Source of the DNA: Rariglobus hedericola
Lineage (GTDB): Bacteria > Verrucomicrobiota > Verrucomicrobiia > Opitutales > Opitutaceae
NCBI RefSeq assembly: GCF_007559335.1
Contig: NZ_VMBG01000001.1
Location: 372,001 to 436,000 of the forward strand
Direction: 5' to 3'
Length of the DNA stretch: 64,000 nucleotides
The notes under the pieces are model-generated. The model made no database searches. It was not told the origin of the DNA and was given only the letters and a program-made list of their open reading frames with translations. The first letter of the stretch is position 1. Each line of letters opens with the position of its first letter. Below are positions 8,560 to 16,618 of this stretch, piece by piece. Position numbers and translations under genes: made by a program.

Positions 8560-11136
8560 ATGCCGCCTCTTCGTTTTTTCCGCGTTCGATTTTGTTTCTG
8601 TTTCCTGGCGTGGATGCTCGGGTTGGTCGCATCGCTGCAGGCGGACGAACGCATTCGCATCGTGGCGGCCAATCTCACCAGCGGTAACGCCCAGAGCTAC
8701 GATGCTGGTCACGGCGGTCGGATCCTGCAGGGACTCCAGCCAGATGTCGTGCTGGTGCAGGAATTCAACTACCTGAACCACACGACGGCGGATCTCCGCG
8801 CGTGGGTGGACGCGAATTTCGGCGCATCGTTTTCCTACATGCGCGAGCCCAACGCCGGCCAGATCCCCAACGGCGTTGTGAGCCGCTACCCGATTCTCGC
8901 CTCTGGAAAATGGGAGGATTCCAATGTGAGCAATCGCGATTTCGCCTGGGCGCGGATCGATATTCCGGGCGACCGCGATCTGTGGGTGATCAGCGTGCAC
9001 CTCCTCACCACCAGCGCCTCGAATCGCAACGCCGAGGCGTCGCAGATTCTCAACTACATCACGGCGCAGGGCATCCCGGCCGCTGATTACGTGGTGCTCG
9101 GCGGCGATTTTAACACCGTCAGCAACACCGAGGCGTGCATCGACACGCTGTCGTCTTACTTCGTGACCAGCGGTTCCTGGCCGGTCGATCAGGCGGGCAA
9201 CGGCGGCACCAATCGCAACCGCGACAAGCCCTATGACCGCGTGCTGGCCGACACGGATCTGAACGCCCGCAAGGTCCCCGTGGTCCTCGGTTCGCAGAGC
9301 TTCCCCAACGGCCTCGTCTTCGACAGCCGCGTTTATTCGCCCTTGCCGTCGCCGGTGCTGGAGAGCGACAGCGCCGCGACCAACATGCAGCACATGGCGG
9401 TGGTGCGGGACTTCATGATTCCCACCACCAGCGCGCCGGCGGTTCCGGCGATCTACAGCGCCGCCAACGCCAGCGGCACGGCCGGACAGACGTTCAGTTA
9501 TCAAATCGCGGCAACCAACACCCCGACAACATTCGGCGCCAGTGGTCTGCCGTCAGGGTTGAGCGTCAACACCGCCAGCGGCCTCATCTCCGGCACGCCA
9601 GCCGCGGCGGGCAATGCCACCGTCTCGCTCTCCGCGACCAACGCGAGCGGCACGGGCACGGCCACCCTGGCTCTCACCATCGTCGCCGCCGGCAGCGGCG
9701 GCGGGGGAGGGCAACCGGGCGTGGAGTTGCTGCGCGAGGATTTCGCGGCGCTGACGACCGGCAGCGACACGTCCAGCAGCGGCCCCAGCGGCACTTCGCA
9801 GAGCACCTTCGCGCCCAACTTTCCCTCCACCGCCCAGTTCTTTCCCGCTGGAGGCACGGTCAAACTGGGCAGCGGTTCAAACGTCGGTTCGATGACCAGC
9901 AAAGTTCTCAATCTCAGCGGCTCAGGCGGAGCCTTCACCGTGAGTTTCAAGGTCAAGGGATGGACCGCGGTTGAGGGCGATATCACGGTGACCGTCACCG
10001 GCCTGATCGCGCAAACGGTCACCTACACCAACACGCTTGCCGATGGTTACGTGACCAAGACGCTCAACTTCACGGGCGGCACGACCAACTCGACCGTCAC
10101 CATCGCCACCACGGCGAAGCGGGCCTTTATCGACGACGTGGTGGTTGCCAGCGCCGCAATCCCCGCCACCCCGACGCTCGCCACCAGCGGCACGCTCGCG
10201 GCGGTGAACACCATCTATGGCACCGCTTCATCGACACCCACCAGCTTCAGTGTTTCCGGAGCAGATCTCACTGCGGGCATCCTCGTAACGCCGCCCGCGG
10301 GCTTCGAGGTTTCGCAGACGACCGGCGGCGCGTCCGGCTACGCCTCCACGCAAACCGTGGGCGCGTCGGGCACCGTGGCGTCCACGACGATTTACGTGCG
10401 CCTCGCGGCGAGCACCGCGGCGGGTAATTATGTGGGCGTGGTGACCTGTTCCAGTGTCAGCGCCTCATCGGCGACCGTGCCGGTGGCGGCCAGCACGGTT
10501 GCCCGCCGGTCTTTGGTCGTCACCGCGCAAGATCGCAGCAAGCCCTTCGGCGAAGTGTGGAGCGCGGGCACCTCCGCGTTCACGGCGTCGGGTCTCGTGT
10601 CAGGACAGACCATCGCCGCGGTTGTGCTCAGCACGGTCGGCGGCACGGCGGCCTACGATGCCGCAGGAAGCTATTCGATTTTCCCCTCGAATGCTTCCGG
10701 CGGCAGTTTCACCGCCGCCAACTATAGTATTTCCTACGTGCAAGGCACGCTGACGGTGACCGCTCCGACCTTCGCGGAGTGGGCCGACGGACTGGCCGAC
10801 GCCACCCCAGCAGGTGATCCCGATGGCGACGGCATGGTCAATCTCCTCGAGTATTATCAAGGGCTCGACCCCGAGGTGTCGGACGGCCTTGCGCCGCAGA
10901 TCCAGTTCAACGGGGCCGAGCTGTCTTTCGAGTATCGTCACAGCAAGACGGCCAACGGCGTGACCGGCGCCGTGGAATGGACCACCGACCTCGCGGGCAC
11001 CGCCGTGTGGTCCGACGAGGAGGTCACCGATGAGTTGATCGAGACCTTCGACCTCTACGAACTCCGCCGCGCCACCGTGCCGGTGACCGCCGCCGAAACC
11101 AAGAAATTCTTACGCCTCCGAATCAGCCAGCCCTGA
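8560..11136 (+). CDS. secreted endonuclease/exonuclease/phosphatase family protein with Ig-like domains
   Basis: An 858-residue exported protein. A signal peptide (about 1-28, ending SLQA) precedes an EEP (DNase I/sphingomyelinase fold) domain at about 30-285. That domain has QPDVVLVQEFNY (metal-binding Glu), VVLGGDFNTVSN (GDFN) and a late MQHMAVVRDF in place of the usual SDH motif. A putative Ig/He_PIG domain follows at about 295-380, then a Gly-rich linker and a jelly-roll-like segment at about 390-530. Two MBG-like beta domains occupy about 540-745. The tail DPDGDGMVNLLEYYQGLDP is common in secreted verrucomicrobial proteins. Likely an extracellular nuclease or phosphodiesterase. The missing SDH Asp makes activity less certain. 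Confidence 0.82.
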   Translation: MPPLRFFRVRFCFCFLAWMLGLVASLQADERIRIVAANLTSGNAQSYDAGHGGRILQGLQPDVVLVQEFNYLNHTTADLRAWVDANFGASFSYMREPNAGQIPNGVVSRYPILASGKWEDSNVSNRDFAWARIDIPGDRDLWVISVHLLTTSASNRNAEASQILNYITAQGIPAADYVVLGGDFNTVSNTEACIDTLSSYFVTSGSWPVDQAGNGGTNRNRDKPYDRVLADTDLNARKVPVVLGSQSFPNGLVFDSRVYSPLPSPVLESDSAATNMQHMAVVRDFMIPTTSAPAVPAIYSAANASGTAGQTFSYQIAATNTPTTFGASGLPSGLSVNTASGLISGTPAAAGNATVSLSATNASGTGTATLALTIVAAGSGGGGGQPGVELLREDFAALTTGSDTSSSGPSGTSQSTFAPNFPSTAQFFPAGGTVKLGSGSNVGSMTSKVLNLSGSGGAFTVSFKVKGWTAVEGDITVTVTGLIAQTVTYTNTLADGYVTKTLNFTGGTTNSTVTIATTAKRAFIDDVVVASAAIPATPTLATSGTLAAVNTIYGTASSTPTSFSVSGADLTAGILVTPPAGFEVSQTTGGASGYASTQTVGASGTVASTTIYVRLAASTAAGNYVGVVTCSSVSASSATVPVAASTVARRSLVVTAQDRSKPFGEVWSAGTSAFTASGLVSGQTIAAVVLSTVGGTAAYDAAGSYSIFPSNASGGSFTAANYSISYVQGTLTVTAPTFAEWADGLADATPAGDPDGDGMVNLLEYYQGLDPEVSDGLAPQIQFNGAELSFEYRHSKTANGVTGAVEWTTDLAGTAVWSDEEVTDELIETFDLYELRRATVPVTAAETKKFLRLRISQP

Positions 11137-11167
11137 GCCCAGAGTCAGCAAGGAAGACTTAAATAGT

Positions 11168-11199
11168 ATCTAGCGGCGTGGCCCTTTGGATTGACTCCC
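11168..11199 (+). repeat. short interspersed repeat, copy 2
   Basis: ATCTAGCGGCGTGGCCC followed by TTTGGATTGACTCCC closely resembles 16555-16585 and, more loosely, 13657-13684. It occupies the 97-nt gap after the secreted nuclease gene. Same REP-like family as the other copies between 8.4 and 16.6 kb. Confidence 0.6.
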
Positions 11200-11233
11200 T
11201 CTTTTGCTCTACTGCTAGACGGTCCCCGGAAGG

Positions 11234-12138
11234 TCAGATTTGGGTCTGCAAGAGGGCATTGAGATTATAATGAGCGAAGACTTTCCTGATTTGGAGATCA
11301 TTGCCGCCACCCACGACGTTGCTTTGTGAGAGAGAGGTTTTTTGCGAGTGACGGGTGGTGGGCAACTGACGGTTTTTACCCGGCAGCTTTTTGACTTTGG
11401 AACCGGCTAAAAGCGCCATGGCCTTGAGCCAGACATCATCAGCGTGGGGACAGAGGGATTGAAAGAGGGCTATATTGGTGACGTCCGGGTGAAGGGAACC
11501 GGGCGGGTAAAGCACGCCGACATGACCGGTAGGGAAAAGCAACGTCGAGGGGCCGGTGTGTTGAGTCTCCCATTCCCATTCCTTGTAGTTCTGGATTTCG
11601 CCGGTGCTGCTCAAACGCATGTGATGAGCCCGGTAACAATGAATATGGGCGGGCTCGGCAGCGAAGGCATCATAGAGCCGGGCAAAAAGATCGGGCGGAT
11701 AATGGGCATCGTCGTCCACTGTGAGAATAGGCAGGTCGGGAAAATCCCGCAGCGCATGAATTATTTTGGTATAGGGCCGAGGTCGGGTGCTCTCCTTATT
11801 TCCAAGCCACGACGGGACTGGCGCCGCAAGGCCGTGGAAATTTCTCGATCTTTGACCGAGTCATCGATCCAGAGAATCAGCCGCAGCGGTTGCACGGTCT
11901 GGCCCAGCAGGGTTTCAATGGCGATGTGGACCCGTTTCAGGCGTTCGCCGTAAGTCGTGAGGGAAACAATGAACGGACGGGTGACTGCGGGGAGCGCGGT
12001 GCGCGGACGTTTCGAGTAGCGTGCCAGTAAAGCAAGGCGGGCTTCGCGCTTCCGATCGGGCAGAGTGCTCATTTCCTGATTCATCCTTCGGCGAATACGC
12101 TCAATCAAGGACAGCCTAAGTGATGGGGACTGAGACAT
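11234..12138 (-). pseudogene. glycosyltransferase, frameshifted
   Basis: Two minus-strand frames together encode one glycosyltransferase. The upstream part (12138 to 11761) begins MSQSPSLRLSLIERIRRR and has PFIVSLTTYGERLKRVHIAI and PLRLILWIDD. It then runs into a stop just after RRAPDLGP. Shifting frame there continues as YTKIIHALRDFPDLPILT, followed by VDDDAHYPPDLF with the DxD-like motif, down to the stop at 11234. One missing base near 11770 (in the GGCCCTATACC stretch) explains the break. It may be a real loss or a sequencing error. The rest of the reading frame is intact, suggesting a recent event. Confidence 0.8.
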
Positions 12139-12322
12139 GGCGCGGGGATGAAGGAGAATCGGGAGATAAGAGTCTTTGATGTGGATTTGCAGGTGAAATT
12201 TGCAAAGCAACTACGTCGCTCTTTTTGGCCCATGTCGGATCGGAGGCGGCCAGAGCCCCTTACGCTCGATCCTATTTCCAAGGATAGGAGACCCGCGGCC
12301 TAAGGGGTGAACGCGTTCGGCT

Positions 12323-13186
12323 TCACGGTGCGTAGAGCACGCGATCCAGGAAGGTGATTGCGGCTTTCTCGGCGCCGGCGTCGAAGAGGAAACCGGTGAT
12401 GTGTCCGCGGTTTTTTATCCAATAAACGGGTTCGTGAGAAACACCGGCGGCAGTGAGAGCCGCTTCGAAGCGGACGGCGTGCTCGGTGGGAACCAGTTTG
12501 TCGTTGCCCGCGTGATAGAGGAATACGGGCGGGGAGCCGGCCGAGATATGATTGATCGGTGACGCCTCGCGAAAGGTGGCGGGGATTTGGTCGATCGTGC
12601 CACCGAGGAATGCGGGCACCAGATCGCCGCCGGGATAAAGCGTGAGATCGCTCGGCGCGCCTCCGGCGACGATGGCCTGCACCCGCAGTTCGGGCGGCCC
12701 ATCCATCAAGCCGACCAATGCCGCGAGGTGTCCGCCGGCCGAATATCCGAAGGTCGCGACCCGGTCTGTCCGCAGACGATACTCATCGGCGTGGGCATGC
12801 AACCAGCGCAAGGCCTCGCGGAGATCCTCGACCGGCGCGGGATAGGTGAATGCGGGCGCACCGCGATAGGCCGCGTTCATCACGACGTAGCCGCGGGCGG
12901 CGAGTTGTTTCGCGATGGATTTCATCTGGTAGCGGTTGTCGGAAGGTTTCCAGCCACCGCCGTAGATCAGGAGCACGCCAGGAAACGGCCCGGCGCCTTT
13001 GGGTAAGTAAAGATCGGCCTCCAATGCCTGCGGCCAAGTGGCCGGCGTATAAACGATATCGTCCTGTCGGATATAACTCGTCTGACGCGCCGGAGCGGGT
13101 TGTCGGCTGCCGCTGGCGCAGCCGGTCATTGATGCGAACAACCCAAGGCAGGCGAGGGCGACAAAAGGGGCGACGGCAATTTTCAT
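12323..13186 (-). CDS. alpha/beta hydrolase, BD-FAE/esterase type, predicted lipoprotein
   Basis: A serine hydrolase of the acetyl-esterase (BD-FAE) group: oxyanion loop GVLLIYGGGW, nucleophile elbow FGYSAGGHLA, acid in HAGNDKLVPTEHA and catalytic His in NRGHITGFLF. The N-terminus MKIAVAPFVALACLGLF with the lipobox SMTGC indicates export and lipid anchoring. The start at ATG 13186 gives 287 residues and this signal; the open frame to 13249 adds an unlikely leader. The family removes acyl groups from glycans or other esters; the substrate is unknown. Confidence 0.87.
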   Translation of the reverse strand: MKIAVAPFVALACLGLFASMTGCASGSRQPAPARQTSYIRQDDIVYTPATWPQALEADLYLPKGAGPFPGVLLIYGGGWKPSDNRYQMKSIAKQLAARGYVVMNAAYRGAPAFTYPAPVEDLREALRWLHAHADEYRLRTDRVATFGYSAGGHLAALVGLMDGPPELRVQAIVAGGAPSDLTLYPGGDLVPAFLGGTIDQIPATFREASPINHISAGSPPVFLYHAGNDKLVPTEHAVRFEAALTAAGVSHEPVYWIKNRGHITGFLFDAGAEKAAITFLDRVLYAP

Positions 13187-13289
13187 AAAGGCGTGCAGCA
13201 GCAGACCCTCAATTCCCCGAATGGTCGCGAATCTTGTTGTGCCGACCATCCTTCTTGCCGACGTGCGCGGCTACGACGACGCTCAAGCC

Positions 13290-13628
13290 ATGGCCAAGTA
13301 TCTCATTTCGTTTCCTGCGGAAGCCATGCAGTTAACGCCCGCGGATCTTCAGCAGGCATCCATCGACTCTCACGCGGTGGTTGCCGAGGCAAAGGCGGCG
13401 GGCGTGTGGGTGTTTGGCGGTGGCATCGATGAGAGCGTCGCGCCCGTGTTGGTTTCTGGGGACGGTTCGGTCTCGCCGACGATTCACCCGGGCAGCCGGT
13501 TGACGGGTGGGTTTGCGGTGTTGGAAATTGCGACACGCGACTCAGCGCTCGAGTGGGCACGGAGGTTCGCGGTGGCTTGCCGCACGTCACAGGAATTACG
13601 CGTGTTCCTGTTCAATCCGGAGAGCTGA
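13290..13628 (+). CDS. YCII-related domain protein
   Basis: A small (112 residues from ATG 13290) protein with the YCII/ferredoxin-like pattern: N-terminal MAKYLISFPAEAM, an AGVWVFGGGID strand and VSPTIHPGSRLTGGFAVLEI, ending in RVFLF. The frame is open back to ATG 13221, but MAKYLISF looks like the true start. YCII proteins are small cytoplasmic enzymes or accessory domains of mostly unknown function. The 3' 190 bp and the repeats after it are duplicated at 16318-16585. Confidence 0.72.
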   Translation: MAKYLISFPAEAMQLTPADLQQASIDSHAVVAEAKAAGVWVFGGGIDESVAPVLVSGDGSVSPTIHPGSRLTGGFAVLEIATRDSALEWARRFAVACRTSQELRVFLFNPES

Positions 13629-13640
13629 GGGTGGCGGGTG

Positions 13641-13684
13641 GTCCCTTTGGCTCGCATCTAGCGGCCTGATCGCCTCGGCTCGAC
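13641..13684 (+). repeat. short interspersed repeats, copy 3 (tandem pair)
   Basis: GGTCCCTTTGGCTCG is followed by ATCTAGCGGCCTGATCGCC and CGGCTCGA. The same two-part arrangement recurs at 16521-16585 after the duplicated YCII fragment. Between the two halves that copy carries about 18 extra nt. Confidence 0.6.
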
Positions 13685-13703
13685 GGCCCATAGATCGCGA
13701 AGA

Positions 13704-14231
13704 CTAACAAAATGTCTTATTATTGATCGCCTCTCGCACACGGGTGATCATTTCCGGGTTCGCTTGGGATATCAGGCAGGCCAAGGAAGTGCGTCGGGTG
13801 GTTCCGTCTTCTTGGCGCACGTTCAAGTGCAGGGTGATTTCTTCGTCGGTCGTCTCGGTGATCAATGAGTCGATGAACTTCCACGGAAGCAGGTGGCCGT
13901 TGTTGAAGCCGTTTTGGATAAACAGGCCATGGCGCACCGGCTGCCAGCGCGTGAGAAAGTGGGGAGCGAAGCGCGGCACATGGCTTAAAAACAGCGGAAG
14001 ATAAATCATCAGGCTCACAGCAAACGGGGCCAATAACAGGCCGGTGATCAGTCGGGTGGGCGGAGCTTCGTCCGCACCCGCGTGGTAGACAATCCACAAT
14101 CCCAACAGTCCAAGCAGCGGGCCAAGAATCAATGTAGTGCGAAGAACGGGCCATGCTCCCTTTCTTAACTCCTGTTGACGAAGTGGAAGCACGCGCTGTG
14201 TTTCGTGGAAGATGAGTTTGGCTTTGGCCAT
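13704..14231 (-). CDS. hypothetical membrane protein with two transmembrane helices
   Basis: A 175-residue protein. A basic N-terminus precedes two adjacent hydrophobic helices at about 29-52 (TTLILGPLLGLLGLWIVYH) and 60-84. A soluble C-terminal half contains LPWKFIDSLITETTDEEITL, which resembles PH-like/YcxB-type domains that follow a membrane hairpin. That resemblance is weak. The function is unknown. Its start codon is 17 nt from the left inverted repeat of the RAYT element, so its upstream region has probably been replaced by the insertion. Confidence 0.6.
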   Translation of the reverse strand: MAKAKLIFHETQRVLPLRQQELRKGAWPVLRTTLILGPLLGLLGLWIVYHAGADEAPPTRLITGLLLAPFAVSLMIYLPLFLSHVPRFAPHFLTRWQPVRHGLFIQNGFNNGHLLPWKFIDSLITETTDEEITLHLNVRQEDGTTRRTSLACLISQANPEMITRVREAINNKTFC

Positions 14232-14248
14232 GGTCGCTTTTCGTGAAT

Positions 14249-15263
14249 GGGGTCAGGCCGAGTATTATTGTATTTTGCTATTTCTGGATCGGCTCATCAT
14301 CGAGCGTGCAGTGCCTTCTGCACCGAGTGCCAATTCTCGCGTCAGCCAGGAAACGGACGCGCCGCTTTCCGTGCGCACGGACTGGGCAAGCTTAAGCTTC
14401 CACGGGGCGGTCTTGGGTGCAGCCAAAGCTTCGGTCTGATTGCGGCCGGTCTCACGGAGTTTCTTGTCGAGCAACTCCCGCCATTGTGCCTCACGCAAAG
14501 CACGCGCTTCCTGAGAGGCCAATCCTGGCGTCAACGCCATGCTCTTATGCTCGGCGGCCAGCGTGCGTTGCCAGTCCGTTCCGCCGATGGCCCAGCCCGT
14601 GGAAAACGCTTCATATCCAAGGCGTTTTTGTTCCTCTTGGTTGGCCGCCAGTGCGATCAAGTGCTCGACGTAGCCCGACCACCCATCGGGCGTATCGCTC
14701 CAGCCACGCCCGTTCAAAGCCCCCTCGGGGTCCAGTCCGGCAAACCGCGGTCCTCTGAGAAAACGCGCCAGACTACTCCAGCGAAACGCTCCGACTTGGG
14801 AAGCTTCTACGACCTGGGCTCTCACTGGATTGAGATGCACATAATCGATCACATGCCCCATGACACGCGCATCTTCAATCGGAAGGGCCTGATAACGCCC
14901 TTGGAAAAGATGCCCGCGCTCCTGGCGGAAGCGATTAAACCGGGTTGCCGTGGTGCTCATCAGCCAATGCATCCCCTCGGTCAGGTTCGGTTGCGGCGTC
15001 TCCACGACCAAATGAAAGTGATTGCTCATCAAAGCATACGCCTGCAACCGCCACCCATATAAAGCTACCGCCTCCTCCAGCGTCTGCACAAAGGACTGCG
15101 CCGCACCGACAGTTTCAAAGACATCGCGGCGATAGTTGCCGCGGTTGATGACGTGGTAGATCGCGCCGGGGTATTCGAGCCTCAGTTTTCTGGCCATGAG
15201 GGGATTGCGGCGAATCGGGCGGGGCGTTCAAGGCAGAAATACAACAATACTCGGCCTGACCCC
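14249..15263. mobile_element. RAYT element bounded by 27-bp inverted repeats
   Basis: The left end (14249-14275) and right end (15237-15263) are reverse complements over 27 nt with one mismatch, with core CTCGGCCTGACCCC and an A/T-rich inner part. Between them is a single transposase gene, whose stop codon lies inside the left repeat. The layout matches REP-associated tyrosine transposases flanked by inverted REP sequences. I see no clear target-site duplication. The element separates the hypothetical membrane gene from a PEP-CTERM gene fragment. Confidence 0.72.
14265..15197 (-). CDS. REP-associated tyrosine transposase (RAYT, Y1_Tnp/IS200-like)
   Basis: A 310-residue protein of the TnpA_REP group, single-strand DNA transposases related to IS200/IS605. 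The N-terminus MARKLRLEYPGAIYHVINRG is typical. The HUH pair is in ALMSNHFHLVVETP (H-x-H). The helix with the likely nucleophile Tyr is in HLFQGRYQALPIED, followed by VIDYVHLNPVRA, another family hallmark. A C-terminal extension of about 130 residues is polar and poorly conserved. Such proteins move or maintain REP sequences, and related repeats are scattered over the surrounding 8 kb. Confidence 0.93.
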   Translation of the reverse strand: MARKLRLEYPGAIYHVINRGNYRRDVFETVGAAQSFVQTLEEAVALYGWRLQAYALMSNHFHLVVETPQPNLTEGMHWLMSTTATRFNRFRQERGHLFQGRYQALPIEDARVMGHVIDYVHLNPVRAQVVEASQVGAFRWSSLARFLRGPRFAGLDPEGALNGRGWSDTPDGWSGYVEHLIALAANQEEQKRLGYEAFSTGWAIGGTDWQRTLAAEHKSMALTPGLASQEARALREAQWRELLDKKLRETGRNQTEALAAPKTAPWKLKLAQSVRTESGASVSWLTRELALGAEGTARSMMSRSRNSKIQ

Positions 15264-15279
15264 CTTGGCTCGACGCGAC

Positions 15280-16053
15280 AGCCTTAACTTCGGCACCGGC
15301 GCCGTGTTGATGGAAGCTTCCGAGACAATGACAGTCAACGGCAGCACTCTGACCATGGGCGGTGTGATCAGCAGCAGCGAAGGCGGCGGAATCACCAAGG
15401 CCGGTGCAGGCACGCTCGAGCTCGGCGGAGCCAACCTCTACAACGGCGCCACCTTGGTCAATGCGGGCACCCTGCTCGTCAACGGCTCGCTCGCCTCCGG
15501 CAGCGTGGTGACGGTGAACTCGGGCGGAACGCTGGGCGGCTCCGGCACGATCAACGGCGCGACCACCATCGCCACCGGCGGCACGCTCGCCCCCGGTAAC
15601 AGCCCCGGCCTGCTTACCTTTGGCAGCAACCTCACCCTGGCCACCGGTAGCACCACCGTCTTCCAAATCGACGGCACCAATCGCGGCACCACCTACGATG
15701 CGATCAACCTCACCACTGGCACGTTAACCTACGACGGTGCGTTCAATCTGGTCTTCGGCACGACCGTCCAGGATGGCACCGCCCTCGATTTCTTCCGCCT
15801 GTCGGGTAACGGAAGCACTGGCAGTTTTTCGTCGATTCTCGCGAGCGGCAGCTATAGCGGCCTGTTTACGAACGACGGCGGCGTGTGGACGCTCGTCAAC
15901 GGAGCGCAAACGCTCACGTTCTCGCAGACCACAGGCGATCTTTCGTTTTCCAGTGCCGCCGTCCCCGAGCTCTCGACCTACACGGCACTTTTCGGCGCGT
16001 GCTCCCTCGGCGTCGCCGCGTGGCAACGCCGGCGGAAGTTGCGGGCGGCGTGA
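15280..16053 (+). pseudogene. autotransporter-type beta-strand repeat protein with PEP-CTERM-like tail, 5' end missing
   Basis: The reading frame continues through the right end of the RAYT element (LTPLARR is encoded by the repeat), so the native start and signal peptide are gone. What remains is a passenger C-terminus: GITKAGAGTLELGGANLYNG and GTLLVNGSLASGSVVTVNSG, then the GNSPGLLTFGSNLTLATGST pattern usual just before the end. The tail AAVPELSTYTALFGACSLG with QRRRK is a PEP-CTERM-type signal in which the second Pro is Leu. No start or export signal remains, so I treat it as a remnant. Confidence 0.78.
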
Positions 16054-16226
16054 GTGCCCCCTCTGCCGGAACGTTCCAGTCGAATGCAGGACCGGCGCTG
16101 CACCGGGGTGGCGTCCGGCAATTTCAGTGGCGATTCGGGCTTGCGACGGCCACGTCTCCTCAGCGCTCCATCGCCGCGCGCAGACGGGCCAACGCAGCGC
16201 GGCCGAGAGTGAGCCGCCGCGGAAAT

Positions 16227-16317
16227 GGGGTCGGTCCGTCAGTTGTCGAAAAAATAGGGTTGGTTTGAGGCGGGGCTTAAAAATTCGAATACTGAAGGCC
16301 CGACCCCTTTGGCTCGA
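16227..16317. repeat. inverted pair of short repeats (copies 4 and 5)
   Basis: GGGGTCGGTCCGTCAG at 16227-16242 faces the copy at 16283-16317 (CGAATACTGAAGGCCC, then GACCCCTTTGGCTCGA), making an imperfect inverted pair around about 40 nt. The second copy abuts the truncated YCII fragment. Apart from these repeats I see nothing in the gap 16054-16317. Confidence 0.5.
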
Positions 16318-16509
16318 CGCGCGCCTGTGTTGGTTTCTGGCGACGGTTCGGTCTCGCCGACGATTCACCCGGGCAGCCGGTTGACGGGTGGGTTTGCGGT
16401 GTTGGAAATCGCGACGCGCGACTCAGCGGTCGAGTGGGCACGGAAGCTCGCGGTGGCTTGCCGCACGTCGCAGGAATTGCGCGTTTTCCCGTTCAATCCG
16501 GAGAGCTGA
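16318..16509 (+). pseudogene. truncated second copy of the YCII gene 3' end
   Basis: This stretch repeats the last 190 bp of the YCII gene at 13290-13628 with about ten mismatches by eye (roughly 95% identity) and ends at the same stop, FNPES. It begins exactly where a REP-like repeat ends (GGCTCGA), so it lacks the first half of the domain. The remaining frame can start only inside the repeat. Most differences are silent or mild, so divergence is fairly recent. Confidence 0.8.
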
Positions 16510-16520
16510 GGCTGAAGGGT

Positions 16521-16585
16521 GGTCCCTTTGGCTCGATGGGACCTGAAAACTAGCATCTAGCGGCCTGACCCTTCGCTCGACTCCC
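16521..16585 (+). repeat. short interspersed repeats, copy 6 (tandem pair)
   Basis: GGTCCCTTTGGCTCGA (16521-16536) is followed by ATCTAGCGGCCTGACCC (16555 on) and CGCTCGACTCCC. This is the same pair that follows the intact YCII gene, duplicated together with the gene fragment. It marks the edge between the scarred region and the lower-G+C three-gene operon. Confidence 0.65.
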
Positions 16586-16618
16586 ATCGGCTCGATGCAA
16601 CACTGGGGTGGATCATGC

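Noticed and set aside
16309-16509. Functional small gene (66 codons)
   Set aside because: It is the 3' end of the YCII gene duplicated behind a repeat; the start codon is in the repeat and half the domain is missing.
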